Shown here one piece after another: positions 17,569 to 26,617 of a DNA stretch of 64,000 nt. Location of the stretch: positions 1,054,001-1,118,000 of the forward strand of contig NZ_SNWA01000002.1 of the NCBI RefSeq assembly GCF_004361815.1. Reading direction: 5' to 3'. The translations under genes were made by a program, and so were the position numbers. The stretch's first letter is position 1, and each line of letters begins with the position of its first letter. This DNA comes from Paraburkholderia sp. BL10I2N1 (GTDB taxonomy: Bacteria > Pseudomonadota > Gammaproteobacteria > Burkholderiales > Burkholderiaceae). The notes beneath the pieces were generated by a model. The model worked only from the letters and a program-made list of their open reading frames with translations. It was not told the DNA's origin and searched no databases.

Positions 17569-18918
17569 CTATCGACCCATCGTTTCCTGCTCTGTCTCCT
17601 TCTCGATCTCCCCAGGTGGAACGGACTTCGGCGGTACCACTTCGAACTGTGGTTGCGCAACTCCTGCTCTATTGCGCCCGCGCAAGTGATACGCCAGCTC
17701 GGTCGCGGCCTTCAGGCGTGTCTTTTCAGGCGCGCCCCCGAGGCGATGCACATCGTGCGTCACGAAACCGGAATCGTGGCTGGGTATCGCAAACCAGTCC
17801 GGATGCTCAAACGACGCGCGAATGTCGTCAAGCCCCGTCTGCCAGTGCTCTCCCATCGTGTCGACGCTGAATTCGAAATCCTTGTAATGCCCCTCGTAAG
17901 CCTTGTTCTTGTAGATAAGGTGCACAACATTGACCGCACTACCATCTGCAACTTCCCGTGCCTCCTGGATAAGCGGATGCTGCTCGTCCACCCCCTGCGG
18001 TACGTGTCTGAGCAACTCTTTGATGAGTTGTGCATGACGCTGCTTCGACCCGAGCATCGCGGTGATAGCGCGGGTCCGGCTGGAATACTGGATGTCCTTG
18101 GTGCGCGCGGACACGTCCATCAGGTCGCCGGGCAGCCCGCCGCCTGCGCTCCAGAGGTCAACCTGGAAGACCAGAGTGTCCCTGTGGTGCGGGTCGCCTA
18201 TAACCTCGGTCAATGGGGTGTTCGACACCAGGCCACCGTCCCAGTAGTATTCGCCGTCAATCTCGACGGCAGGAAAGCCAGGCGGGAGCGCACCCGAGGC
18301 CATGAAGTGCTCGGGCGCAAGGCGCATCTGCGTGTTGTCGAAGTAGACGAGGTTACCCGTGCGCACGTTGACTGCGCCGACGGAGACGCGAATATCCCCG
18401 TCGTTGATGCGCTCGAAATCGGCAAATTCCAGAAGGGTAGCGCGAAGCGCAGCGGTATCGTAGAAGCTCACCTCTTTGGGCGAGCGCTTGCCCAAGCCAG
18501 GGATGGGCACCGAAAGGCGCGGCGAGAAAAAGCCCCGCTGCCCTTCGGCGAGTGCGCGCCCTGCCGCCAGGAAGCTCGACCACTTGCGCGACAGTTCGTA
18601 CATGCCCATTGCGCGGGGCAGCCATGCACCCATGTGCGTGAGCATGTCCGCCGGCTGGCAGATGGTGTTCCAGAAACCGCGCAATGCCTCGGTACGTTTG
18701 CCCGGGGCGTTGCCCGCGATGATGGCGGTGTTAAGCGCACCGATGGAGATGCCGGAAATCCACCCTGGATGAATGCCAGCTTCCTCGAGGCCTTCGTAGA
18801 CGCCGGCCTGATAGGAGCCCAGCGCACCGCCACCCTGTAGCACGAGGGCGACTTCGGCATAGGCCGGAAGCTTGAAAGGCTTGCGAAGCGAGTCTGATGT
18901 GTCTTGATTTTGGCGCAT
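17569..18918 (-). CDS. Patatin-like phospholipase
   Basis: A 449-residue protein with a complete patatin domain: GGGALGSYQAGV (oxyanion loop, residues ~29-40), nucleophile elbow GISIG (Ser58), and the Asp of the dyad in YYWDGGLVSNTPL (~residue 238). A C-terminal DUF3734-type extension follows. There is no signal peptide. In Burkholderia this gene type usually sits with acetoacetate decarboxylase and 3-hydroxybutyrate dehydrogenase, suggesting a link to polyhydroxybutyrate or lipid turnover. Here it lies downstream of adc and of a dehydrogenase remnant. Confidence 0.9.
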   Translation of the reverse strand: MRQNQDTSDSLRKPFKLPAYAEVALVLQGGGALGSYQAGVYEGLEEAGIHPGWISGISIGALNTAIIAGNAPGKRTEALRGFWNTICQPADMLTHMGAWLPRAMGMYELSRKWSSFLAAGRALAEGQRGFFSPRLSVPIPGLGKRSPKEVSFYDTAALRATLLEFADFERINDGDIRVSVGAVNVRTGNLVYFDNTQMRLAPEHFMASGALPPGFPAVEIDGEYYWDGGLVSNTPLTEVIGDPHHRDTLVFQVDLWSAGGGLPGDLMDVSARTKDIQYSSRTRAITAMLGSKQRHAQLIKELLRHVPQGVDEQHPLIQEAREVADGSAVNVVHLIYKNKAYEGHYKDFEFSVDTMGEHWQTGLDDIRASFEHPDWFAIPSHDSGFVTHDVHRLGGAPEKTRLKAATELAYHLRGRNRAGVAQPQFEVVPPKSVPPGEIEKETEQETMGR

Positions 18919-18929
18919 TGGGCGACTCC

Positions 18930-18989
18930 TTAGTGCATCGACCAGCCGCGGCTGACGACAATGGACGCGACCTTATCTTTTACGGACAT
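18930..18989 (-). pseudogene. Tiny remnant of a dehydrogenase gene (possibly 3-hydroxybutyrate dehydrogenase)
   Basis: An ATG at 18989 with a good AAGGTG Shine-Dalgarno opens the 19-residue frame MSVKDKVASIVVSRGWSMH then TAA. MSVKDKVA is the usual opening of 3-hydroxybutyrate dehydrogenases of the SDR family, and a G-W motif two to five residues from the end is the usual finish. It lies exactly between adc and patatin, where that dehydrogenase gene is commonly found. I infer an in-frame deletion of nearly the whole gene; a genuine small peptide is less likely. Confidence 0.45.
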
Positions 18990-19017
18990 GCTTTCACCTT
19001 AATCTGTCAGAGGGTGC

Positions 19018-19795
19018 TTACCGATTTGCGGCAAGCCTGAGCGCCGGCGCCTCGGCGAGGTAGTCGAAGACCACTTCCCCGATGTCGAGTGTGAGATTCG
19101 CGATGACTTGCCGGGCCGATGATTTTTCGCACCGGCAAGTCCGCGACGGGGGCCAGGGCGTGTGGGCGCAACTCAAGCGCAGCCGGACCGCCCCGCGCGC
19201 CGAGCACAGTGACGTCCCGCAGGAAGAAACGCACGAGCTCGCAAACACGGGCCGAACCGTCAACGTGTGGAATGACCTTCAGCAGGTAGTTCGGTGTATC
19301 TGCCAGCTTTTTTCGTTCGACTTCGAGGTCAAGCGGCTCGTACTTGTAGCCCATCGTGCCGGTGGCAATGCGCTGGGTACCGTAGTCGACCGTGCCCAGC
19401 AGCGTGTCGTTGCCGTCAACGTGCAGTCTCGGGCTCGCCAGTTTCTTGGGAAAGCCCCAGATCTCGCGACCACCAGCAATCGGGCCTTCGTCATCGAGGT
19501 ACATCGCATGCGTGTAGCTGCCTGTCGCTCCGGTTTCATCTTTCACCGAGATAACCCGGCCGCTCTCGGTGTAGTCGCCGAAGCCCGACGAATCCGGCAT
19601 GCGGATGAATTCGTAGTGCACGATGGGGCTTGCGACTGTCAGTGGTTCCGGGACCACCGCGCGCAACGCGTCCACGGCAGTCTCATACGAAATGATGAAA
19701 TATTCGCGATTGAGGAAGCGAAACGGCGGCCGGGGGTACGAAGGATTGTGGACGGGCATCGCAAAAGCATCTTTACGGATTTGATCGATCTTCAA
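19018..19795 (-). pseudogene. adc: Acetoacetate decarboxylase, frameshifted near the C-terminus
   Basis: About 230 residues match Adc: [17 protein letters not shown], then [13 protein letters not shown] with the Schiff-base Lys, and [20 protein letters not shown]. After LPVRKIIG (near 19115) the frame drifts into an unrelated tail ending at 19007. The neighbouring frame instead reads [20 protein letters not shown] and ends at 19018, which is the normal Adc C-terminus. Two bases appear to be missing (or one gained) there. The active-site part is intact, so residual activity is conceivable. Confidence 0.85.
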
Positions 19796-19968
19796 CTATC
19801 TCTCCAGTAGTGACGTCAGGTGACGTCTCGTCTTTAAAGTCCGGGCATGCGTGCCAGCGGTACTCTGCTGCACAGTGGCCACAGCGTGTCGGAATCGAAC
19901 GCTCAGCCGTTGAATTCGCCCGGGCTTTTTAGTGGATGAATGAAAGGCGTGGCAATGCGCGTGTCGGC

Positions 19969-21492
19969 TTACCTGGCCACGGGCATCGCGAATTCCGCGC
20001 CTTTGGCGATGCTGTCGGGCCAGCGCTCCATGACGCTCTTGTAGCGCGTGTAAAAGCGCACAGCTTCCTCGCCGTATGCGTGATGGTCGCCGAACAGCGA
20101 TCGCTTCCAGCCCCCGAACGAATGCCACGCCGACGGCACCGGGCTCGGCACGTTGATGCCCACCATACCCACCTGAATCTGCCGGGAGAATGCGCGCGCC
20201 GCGCCGCCGTCGGATGTGAAAAGCGATACGCAGTTCCCCAGTTCGTGCGCGTTGACGAGTGCGATCGCACTCGCGAGATCAGGCATGCGCACAACCGACA
20301 GGACCGGCCCGAAAATCTCTTCCCGATAGATGCTCATATCCGGCGTCACGTCGTCAAAGAGCGAGCCGCCGAGAAAGAAGCCCTCTTCGTGGCCGGGCAC
20401 GGTATGAGCGCGACCATCGACGACCAGCCTGGCACCTGCCGCGACGCCCGCATCGATATAGCCCAGCACCCTGGTGCGATGCGCGGCGCTGATGAGCGGC
20501 CCCATGTCCAGATCGGGCTCCATGCCGCCGCCGATCCTGAGCGAGTGCACGCGCGGCGCGAGACGCCCGATCAGCTCATCGGCAACATTCCCTACCGCCA
20601 CCACGACGGAGGTCGCCATGCAGCGCTCGCCGGCCGAGCCATACGCCGAGTTGATCACCGCATCGACCGTCTGGTCGAGATTGGCGTCGGGCATGACGAC
20701 GAGATGGTTCTTCGCACTGCCCAGCGCCTGCACGCGCTTGCCGCGCTTTGCGCTTTCACTGTAGATGTATTCGGCAACCGGCGTCGAGGCCACAGCAGAT
20801 ACCGCCGCCACATCGGGGTGCTGCATCAGCGCATCGACCACGGCCTTGCTGCCATGCACGACATTGAACACACCTTTGGGAAAGCCCGCCTCGATGAACA
20901 GTTCGGCAAGCCGGATCGATGCTGACGGCGTGCGCTCCGAGGGCTTGAGTATGAAGGTGTTGCCGGTCGCGGCCGCCATCACGAACATCCAGCACGGCAC
21001 CACCATCGGGAAATTGAACGGCGTGACGCCCACGGCCACACCCACTGGCTGACGTAGATTCCAGGCGTCCATGCCGCCGACGATCTGATCGGTGAAATCG
21101 GTCTTGAGCAGGTTCGGAATGCCGCAAGCGAATTCGACGATTTCGATACCGCGCACCACCTCGCCCTTTGCATCCTCGAACAGCTTGCCGTGGTCGCGCG
21201 TAATGAGCTCGGCGAGTTCATCTGAATGCGCTTCAAGCAGCTCCTTGAACCTGAACATCAAACGAGCGCGCTTCAGCGGCGCGGTTTCGCTCCAGGTCAG
21301 GAACGCGGCTTTCGCAGCGGCGACGGCGGCGTCGACTTCAGCGGCGTTGGCGACCGGCACGCGGGCCGTCACCCGGCCTTGCGCCGGATCGAAGACGTTG
21401 GCGAACTGCCCGCTTGCGCCAGGGGCGCGTTGACCGTCGATGAAATGACTCAGCTCGCGCACGCGCTCGCCGACTTGATTTGCTTCGCTCAT
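19969..21492 (-). CDS. mmsA: CoA-acylating methylmalonate-semialdehyde dehydrogenase
   Basis: A 507-residue aldehyde dehydrogenase of the MmsA subfamily. Visible are the NAD region [38 protein letters not shown] (MmsA-specific), the catalytic Cys in [16 protein letters not shown], and the C-terminal [13 protein letters not shown]. The start has an AGGAGAG site. It converts malonate or methylmalonate semialdehyde plus CoA to acetyl- or propionyl-CoA in valine/inositol degradation. It precedes adc and patatin on the same strand. A diverged copy of its last 25 codons and 3' flank occurs at 29925-30033. Confidence 0.93.
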   Translation of the reverse strand: MSEANQVGERVRELSHFIDGQRAPGASGQFANVFDPAQGRVTARVPVANAAEVDAAVAAAKAAFLTWSETAPLKRARLMFRFKELLEAHSDELAELITRDHGKLFEDAKGEVVRGIEIVEFACGIPNLLKTDFTDQIVGGMDAWNLRQPVGVAVGVTPFNFPMVVPCWMFVMAAATGNTFILKPSERTPSASIRLAELFIEAGFPKGVFNVVHGSKAVVDALMQHPDVAAVSAVASTPVAEYIYSESAKRGKRVQALGSAKNHLVVMPDANLDQTVDAVINSAYGSAGERCMATSVVVAVGNVADELIGRLAPRVHSLRIGGGMEPDLDMGPLISAAHRTRVLGYIDAGVAAGARLVVDGRAHTVPGHEEGFFLGGSLFDDVTPDMSIYREEIFGPVLSVVRMPDLASAIALVNAHELGNCVSLFTSDGGAARAFSRQIQVGMVGINVPSPVPSAWHSFGGWKRSLFGDHHAYGEEAVRFYTRYKSVMERWPDSIAKGAEFAMPVAR

Positions 21493-21606
21493 ACTTCTCT
21501 CCTGGAGGGGATGCGGGTGCTGCCGCAGCGCTGTCCGCCGCTGCCCGCGCCATGCCTCCGAAACAGTTTACGTTTATGCCCTCACCGGGCCCTTTCAAAT
21601 GCCTGG

Positions 21607-21807
21607 TTACGCTTCGGCAATGGTCACGTCATAGTCTTCATCGACGAACGCGACAAGAAACTCTTCAGGCATCAGCCACGAATCAACGCTGACCGTCTTC
21701 GTGCCGATGTCAACGTTGACCTTGGCGTCGGCGTCGACGGTCTTCATCGCATGTTCAATGGTTGCAATATCGTCAGAGCGAATTTCATCTTTCAGTGAGA
21801 ATTTCAT
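21607..21807 (-). CDS. Small HMA-fold protein lacking the metal-binding CxxC
   Basis: A 66-residue protein with the beta-alpha-beta-beta-alpha-beta rhythm of a heavy-metal-associated domain: MKFSL, then AIEHAMKTVDADAKVNVDI, TKTVSVD and a C-terminal EEFLVAFVDEDYDV. In normal HMA proteins the first loop carries MxCxxC; here it reads KDEIRSDD, with no Cys at all. So it cannot bind Cu/Zn in the usual way. It lies 114 bases upstream of mmsA on the same strand and may be cotranscribed. The HMA assignment rests on pattern and length only. Confidence 0.65.
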   Translation of the reverse strand: MKFSLKDEIRSDDIATIEHAMKTVDADAKVNVDIGTKTVSVDSWLMPEEFLVAFVDEDYDVTIAEA

Positions 21808-21949
21808 TTGTCGTTTCTCCAGTAGATAGCTAAATGCGCCAGGACCTATCGGTCAATGGCCCAGTGGAAGCAAATGTAGGCGCATTGACTCAGGTCTCGC
21901 ATACCCACCCTGGACTAACAGTGTTGCGCCGCGAGAACAAATCGAAATC

Positions 21950-22160
21950 GGCTTGCAGGGTTGCTGCTTGTCCCGCCTGGGCAACAAGGCTATTGCCGCG
22001 CTCGACTTTCTGAGCCGACACGTCGATCAAGGTCTTGATCTCTCCGGTCTCATGCGCACTTCGAAGCGCGAGAATTTGGACTTCGCTTGCGACTACAGAA
22101 AGCCGCGCCCCTGCTCTCCCGCACGTTCCGATTCAACAGCGGAGCCGCGGTTGTGAGATA
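21950..22160 (-). pseudogene. Methyl-accepting chemotaxis protein, signalling-domain fragment
   Basis: On the minus strand a frame reads SAVESERAGEQGRGF, then, after a one-base slip, VVASEVQILALRSAHETGEI and KTLIDVSAQKVERGNSLVAQ. This follows the hairpin tip of chemoreceptors ([42 protein letters not shown]). The rest of the receptor is absent on both sides. It is a relic, unrelated in position to the intact receptor at 31723-33297. Confidence 0.65.
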
Positions 22161-22354
22161 GCGGCGGGATGTAGCGTTGGCGGCCCACTGGCGAAGCCCA
22201 TGCGAATCGTGCGGCAACCAACGCTGAGCCCTGACACGCCGGCAAGCACCCGCCTTGAATGCAGCTAGTTTGCCGAGCGCCGACCAGTCGAGGAGTTGCC
22301 CGTCCTGCGCCATTGCGGCCACTATCCGTGGCGTCTTAAAAAAATCTTTGCATG

Positions 22355-22372
22355 TATCTGATAGGTCAGATA
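22355..22372. promoter_or_regulatory. MarR operator 1 (upstream of first marR gene)
   Basis: TATCTGATAGGTCAGATA is a perfect inverted repeat (7-bp arms, 4-base spacer), 30 bases before the marR start at 22403. The same arms occur at 22859-22876 and, shortened, at 25059-25072. Autoregulation is inferred. Confidence 0.8.
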
Positions 22373-22402
22373 TAGTCCGCATCAGACACGGAGATATCAG
22401 CT

Positions 22403-22840
22403 ATGAGCCTCTATCACGAAGACAGTTTTTTGCCGGTCCAACGCATCGTCTCTGCGTTGAGCAAAGCCCGCCACCTGCTCACCGCGGACATGCACGCCGC
22501 ATTTGCGGGCACGGGCGTCGGTAGTTCGCACGTCGGCGCACTGTTGCTCCTTTCCCTGGGCATTGCGTGCACGTCGGTCGGGTTGTCCAGACTGCTGGGC
22601 GTCGATCCGGGATTCGTCACACGAATAATCGACCGTCTGGAAAGCCAAGGCCTCGTGCGCCGGGACCGCGACAATCCGGACCGGCGGGTGGTCAACCTGA
22701 CGTTGACCGAAGCCGGTCGGAATGTTGCCGCGCGGATCGCAGAGATTGTGCCGGCGGTGTTGAACCGACGCCAGTCGGGCTTTACCCCGCTGGAATTCGC
22801 AGCCTTAAGCAGTCTGCTCGGCAGGCTGGTGGATGAATGA
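22403..22840 (+). CDS. MarR-family regulator (first)
   Basis: A 145-residue MarR protein. The winged helix spans residues ~45-110, including LSRLLGVDPGFVTRIIDRLE and the wing RRDRDNPDRRVVNLTLTEAG. N- and C-terminal helices form the dimer domain. It starts 30 bases after a perfect operator and is followed by a second operator and emrB, so it probably represses itself and the pump. Its sequence is related to but clearly different from the second MarR at 24589. Confidence 0.92.
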   Translation: MSLYHEDSFLPVQRIVSALSKARHLLTADMHAAFAGTGVGSSHVGALLLLSLGIACTSVGLSRLLGVDPGFVTRIIDRLESQGLVRRDRDNPDRRVVNLTLTEAGRNVAARIAEIVPAVLNRRQSGFTPLEFAALSSLLGRLVDE

Positions 22841-22858
22841 GCCATTTTTTTAACCAAA

Positions 22859-22876
22859 TATCTGACATATCAGATA
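22859..22876. promoter_or_regulatory. MarR operator 2 (between marR and emrB)
   Basis: TATCTGACATATCAGATA has 7-bp perfect arms identical to operator 1 and sits 52 bases before emrB. It suggests that emrB has its own MarR-controlled promoter. Confidence 0.8.
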
Positions 22877-22928
22877 CCCGGCGACGGCTTGAGAACAGCC
22901 GTCCATCAAGCCTCTAAAAGGACGCAAC

Positions 22929-24491
22929 ATGAACCCGCCAAAAAACCCGAGCGCTCCGGCGCCATTGACTGGCTGGCAGTTCGCACTCGGCACCTTCGCG
23001 GTGGCCCTCGCCACCTTCATGAATGTGCTGGACTCGTCGATCGCCAACGTCGCGATCCCGACGCTGTCCGGTGACCTGGGCGTGTCGGTCGACGAAGGCA
23101 CATGGGTCATCACGCTGTTCGCCGCGGCCAATGCGGTGTCGATTCCGCTGACCGGCTGGCTGACGCAGCGGGTCGGGCAGGTCAAGCTCTTCGTGGCGGC
23201 GATCCTGCTTTTCGTAGTGGCGTCCGCCGCGTGCGGCCTCGCGCCCAACCTGCCTGTGCTGCTCGTGGCCCGCATCGTGCAGGGCGCAGTGGCGGGGCCG
23301 CTGGTGCCCTTGTCGCAAGCACTCTTGCTTGCTTCGTTTCCGCGGGAAAAGAGTTCGAGCGCGCTGTCGCTGTGGGCGATGACCGCAACGGTGGGGCCGA
23401 TCGCCGGGCCAGCCTTGGGCGGCTGGATCACCGACAACTACAACTGGTCGTGGATCTTCTACATCAATGTGCCCGTCGGCCTCTTCGCCGCCGCGGTGAT
23501 CTGGGTGCTCTACCGCAAGCGCGAAACGCCGTCGCGCAAGCTGCCGGTCGACAAGGTGGGGCTCCTCTCGCTGATCGTATGGGTGGGCGCGCTGCAGATC
23601 ATGCTCGACAAGGGCAAGGATCTCGACTGGTTCAATTCGCCGGTGATCTGGGCGCTCACGATCGTCGCGCTGGTCGCGTTCCTGTTCTTCGTGATCTGGG
23701 AGTTGACCGAGGCCAAGCCGATCGTCGACCTGCGCCTCTTTACCGGACGCAACTTCCTGGGCGGCACCATCGCGATATCGATCGCATACGCGGTCTTCTT
23801 CGCCAACCTCGTGATCCTGCCGACGTGGATTCAGGAGTTCCTGGGCTACCGGGCCGTCGATGCGGGGCTCGTGACAGCGCCGCTCGGCATCTTCGCCGTG
23901 TTGCTTGCGCCGATAATGGGCAAGGTCATGCCGAAATCGGACGCGCGTGTGCTGGCGACGCTCGCTTTCCTCGGCTTTGCGGGCGTGTTCCTGATGCGCT
24001 CGTGGTACACGACGGGCGTCGACGCCTACACGCTCGTTCTGCCGACGCTGCTGCAGGGCATCCCGATGGCGCTGTTCTTCACACCGCTCACGGCGATCAT
24101 CCTGTCCGGCTTGCCGCCGGAGAAAATCCCGGCGGCCGCGGGTCTGTCGAACTTCGCACGGATCTTCGCCGGCGCGGCGGGCACGTCGCTCATGAGCACC
24201 GTCTGGAACGACCGGACGATCCAGCACCATGCGCAACTCGCCGAGCAAACCAGCTTGAACAACCCGTCCTATGTGCACGCGCTCGCCGATATTCAGACGA
24301 CGCTGCACGCAAGTCTCTTCAAAGCCCAGGCCTTTTTCGAAACCCAATTGAGCGCGCAGGCGTCGATGCTCGGCCTGAACGATGTGTTCTGGCTGTCGGC
24401 GGTGATCTTTGTCGTGATCATTCCGCTCATCTGGATCACCAAGCCCAGCAAGGACGGCGCAAAGAACGCAGCGGGCGCGGGCGGTCACTGA
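22929..24491 (+). CDS. emrB: EmrB-type DHA2 drug:proton antiporter
   Basis: A 520-residue, 14-TM MFS protein. It has the DHA2 landmarks: LDSSIANVAIPTLSGDLGVS after TM1, GWLTQRVGQVKLF in loop 2-3, the motif-C-like GPIAGPALGGWI, and WRWIF-type YNWSWIFYINVPVG. It sits in the inner membrane and works with EmrA and an outer-membrane channel. Gene order here is marR-emrB-marR-OMF-emrA, unlike the usual emrA-emrB order. Confidence 0.92.
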   Translation: MNPPKNPSAPAPLTGWQFALGTFAVALATFMNVLDSSIANVAIPTLSGDLGVSVDEGTWVITLFAAANAVSIPLTGWLTQRVGQVKLFVAAILLFVVASAACGLAPNLPVLLVARIVQGAVAGPLVPLSQALLLASFPREKSSSALSLWAMTATVGPIAGPALGGWITDNYNWSWIFYINVPVGLFAAAVIWVLYRKRETPSRKLPVDKVGLLSLIVWVGALQIMLDKGKDLDWFNSPVIWALTIVALVAFLFFVIWELTEAKPIVDLRLFTGRNFLGGTIAISIAYAVFFANLVILPTWIQEFLGYRAVDAGLVTAPLGIFAVLLAPIMGKVMPKSDARVLATLAFLGFAGVFLMRSWYTTGVDAYTLVLPTLLQGIPMALFFTPLTAIILSGLPPEKIPAAAGLSNFARIFAGAAGTSLMSTVWNDRTIQHHAQLAEQTSLNNPSYVHALADIQTTLHASLFKAQAFFETQLSAQASMLGLNDVFWLSAVIFVVIIPLIWITKPSKDGAKNAAGAGGH

Positions 24492-24588
24492 ACAGCACGC
24501 CGCACGGACGCGAAGACATTGCAAAATTCTTCTTGCATACTACTGACTTTGCAGTTATTGTCATAGTCATTCATACGGAGGACACGCC

Positions 24589-25026
24589 GTGAAGCACTAC
24601 ACACCTGAAAGTTTCTCCCTGACGCAAAGCGTCGGGTATTTGCTGACCAAGGCTCGCAACCTGATCACTGCGGAAGTGGACACGGCCCTCAAGGATCTGG
24701 ACGTCACCGGCTCGCAGATGGGCATTTTCCTTGCGATGGAGCGCGGCCTGGCCTCCACGCCGTTCGAGCTCTCGAAGTTGTTGTCCGTCGACACCGGACT
24801 GATGACGCGGATGCTGGACAAGCTGGAAACGAAGGGGCTGCTGGAACGCTCGCGCAGCGTGGACGATCGCCGGGTGGTCAACCTGGTGCTGACGAAGAAA
24901 GGCGAAGAAATCGCGGCCGAGATTCCGCAAATCGCGCCGGAAGTGCTCAACGCGCGGTTGAAGAAGTTCACGAAGGCGGAGTTCGAAGAGTTGTGCCGTC
25001 TGCTTAACAAGTTCATTGGAGAGTGA
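24589..25026 (+). CDS. MarR-family regulator (second)
   Basis: A 145-residue MarR protein starting at a GTG with a GGAGGAC site. Winged-helix residues include LSKLLSVDTGLMTRMLDKLE and DDRRVVNLVLTKKGEE. It lies inside the pump cluster, 97 bases after emrB and 48 before the outer-membrane gene. The sequence just upstream contains ACTGACTTTGCAGT, an imperfect dyad different from the TCTGA operators. The two MarRs may therefore read different signals or sites. Confidence 0.92.
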   Translation: MKHYTPESFSLTQSVGYLLTKARNLITAEVDTALKDLDVTGSQMGIFLAMERGLASTPFELSKLLSVDTGLMTRMLDKLETKGLLERSRSVDDRRVVNLVLTKKGEEIAAEIPQIAPEVLNARLKKFTKAEFEELCRLLNKFIGE

Positions 25027-25055
25027 GCGCCCCGGCGCCCCCTTTTTTTAATCAT

Positions 25056-25074
25056 TAATCTGACAGGTCAGACA
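25056..25074. promoter_or_regulatory. MarR operator 3, abutting the outer-membrane channel gene
   Basis: TCTGACAGGTCAGA (25059-25072) is a perfect dyad with the same core as operators 1 and 2. It ends two bases before the ATG at 25075, leaving no room for a normal ribosome-binding site if that ATG is used. The next in-frame ATG is at 25117. Confidence 0.7.
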
Positions 25075-26583
25075 ATGAAAGCGCAGATTACTAAATCCTC
25101 CAGCGGTACCCGTGCGATGAAAGCGGGGCTGTCGGCGATCCTGGTGGCGGTGCTCTCGGCATGCGCCAACTATGCGGGCATTCACAGCGACCAGCAGATG
25201 GCCCAGCCGCAACAGTTCAACACGACGCAAAGCCTGCCGGCCGAAAGCGGTCACTGGCCGGCGCCCGACTGGGCGGACCAGTTCGGCGACGCGCAACTGA
25301 AGGCCTTGCTCGAGGAAGCGCTCAAGGGCAGCCCGACGATTGCACGGGCGCGCGCCCGCATCGCCGGGGCGCAAGCCTTTGCGGAAACCGCGAAGGCCAG
25401 CACGATGCCGCACGTCGACGCGGATTACTCGCTGGCGCGCAAGCAGTTCAGCGGCACGGCGCAGGTGCCGCCGCCCTACGCGGGCAGCTGGCAAACGCAG
25501 AACACCGGACTGTTGACCGCTTCATACGATCTGGATCTGTGGGGCAAGAATCGCGAAGCGCTGAAGGCGGCGGTCTCCCAGGCGCAGGCAAGCGAGGCCG
25601 ACGCGGAGGTCGTCAAGCTCACGCTCACGACTGCGGTCGCCAGCGCCTATAACCAGCTTGCGCGGCTTTACGTGCTGCACGATATCGCACAGCAGGAAGT
25701 CGAGCGCCGCGAACAGATCGACCGCATCACGGCCGGCCGCATCGCGACCGGGCTCGATACCGAAGTCGAGCGCAAGACGGCGCAGGCGAATCTCGCAACC
25801 GCCCGCTCGGCGCTCGCCGCACTCGACGGCAGCATCCTGACGACCCGCTACCAGTTGGCCGCGCTCATGGGCGAAGGCCCGGACCGCGGGCTCGCGATCG
25901 CGCGGCCTGCGCTTGGCGTCAGCGACGAGGTGCGTCTGCCCGACAACCTGCCCGCCGACCTCGTGAGCCGCCGCCCGGACATCGTCGCGGCCCGCTGGCG
26001 CGTCGATGCGATTACGCACGAAGTGAAGGAAGCGAAGGCAGAGTTCTACCCGGACATCAATCTGAGCGCCGCGATTGGCCTGGACGCGTTCGGCTTCGGC
26101 CGCTTCCTGACGGCGGCGAGCCGCACGGCCAACGCGGGTGCGGCGATCCATCTGCCGATTTTCGACGGGGGTGCGCTGCGTGCGCAATTGAAGGGCCGTT
26201 ACGCGGATTTCGACGACGCCGTCGCGACTTACAACCAGACGCTGATCAGCGCCTTGAGCGGCGTGGCGACGCAACTCGCGCAGATCCGCTCGAGCGACGC
26301 GCAGCTTGGCGATGCGCAAACGGCGCAGCAAGCCGCGCGCCAAGCCGACGCTCTGGCGATCACGCAGTACAAGGGCGGCTTGACGAATCAGCTGACGGTG
26401 CTCAACGCCGACATGAACGCACTGCAGGCCGATCAGGCCGTCGCTAACCTGGTGATGAACCGGCGCGACCAGCAGATCGCGCTCGCATCGGCGCTCGGCG
26501 GCGGCTACGTCGATACGTCATCCCAAGCAACACGCAGCGCGGATTCCGCCGCGCCTTCCAACCCCGTCGTCGCCGCGCGCTGA
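25075..26583 (+). CDS. Outer-membrane efflux lipoprotein (OprM/NodT family)
   Basis: A ~500-residue TolC-like channel with a lipobox LSAC, repeated OEP domains, and typical segments YDLDLWGKNREALKAA, LPADLVSRRPDIVAARWR, and NLSAAIGLDAFGFGRFL. It forms the outer-membrane exit for EmrAB. Two starts are possible: 25075, which directly abuts operator 3, or 25117 (MKAGLSAILVAVLSAC), which gives a standard-length lipoprotein signal. I favour 25117 on signal length, but neither has a strong Shine-Dalgarno. Confidence 0.9.
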   Translation: MKAQITKSSSGTRAMKAGLSAILVAVLSACANYAGIHSDQQMAQPQQFNTTQSLPAESGHWPAPDWADQFGDAQLKALLEEALKGSPTIARARARIAGAQAFAETAKASTMPHVDADYSLARKQFSGTAQVPPPYAGSWQTQNTGLLTASYDLDLWGKNREALKAAVSQAQASEADAEVVKLTLTTAVASAYNQLARLYVLHDIAQQEVERREQIDRITAGRIATGLDTEVERKTAQANLATARSALAALDGSILTTRYQLAALMGEGPDRGLAIARPALGVSDEVRLPDNLPADLVSRRPDIVAARWRVDAITHEVKEAKAEFYPDINLSAAIGLDAFGFGRFLTAASRTANAGAAIHLPIFDGGALRAQLKGRYADFDDAVATYNQTLISALSGVATQLAQIRSSDAQLGDAQTAQQAARQADALAITQYKGGLTNQLTVLNADMNALQADQAVANLVMNRRDQQIALASALGGGYVDTSSQATRSADSAAPSNPVVAAR

Positions 26584-26617
26584 ACCGGCACGTTCGCAAA
26601 CTCTCAGGAGAATTGAC

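Noticed and set aside
22914..24524. 536-codon minus-strand frame opposite emrB
   Set aside because: Arg/His/Glu-rich composition typical of the complement of an MFS gene; emrB on the plus strand is unambiguous.
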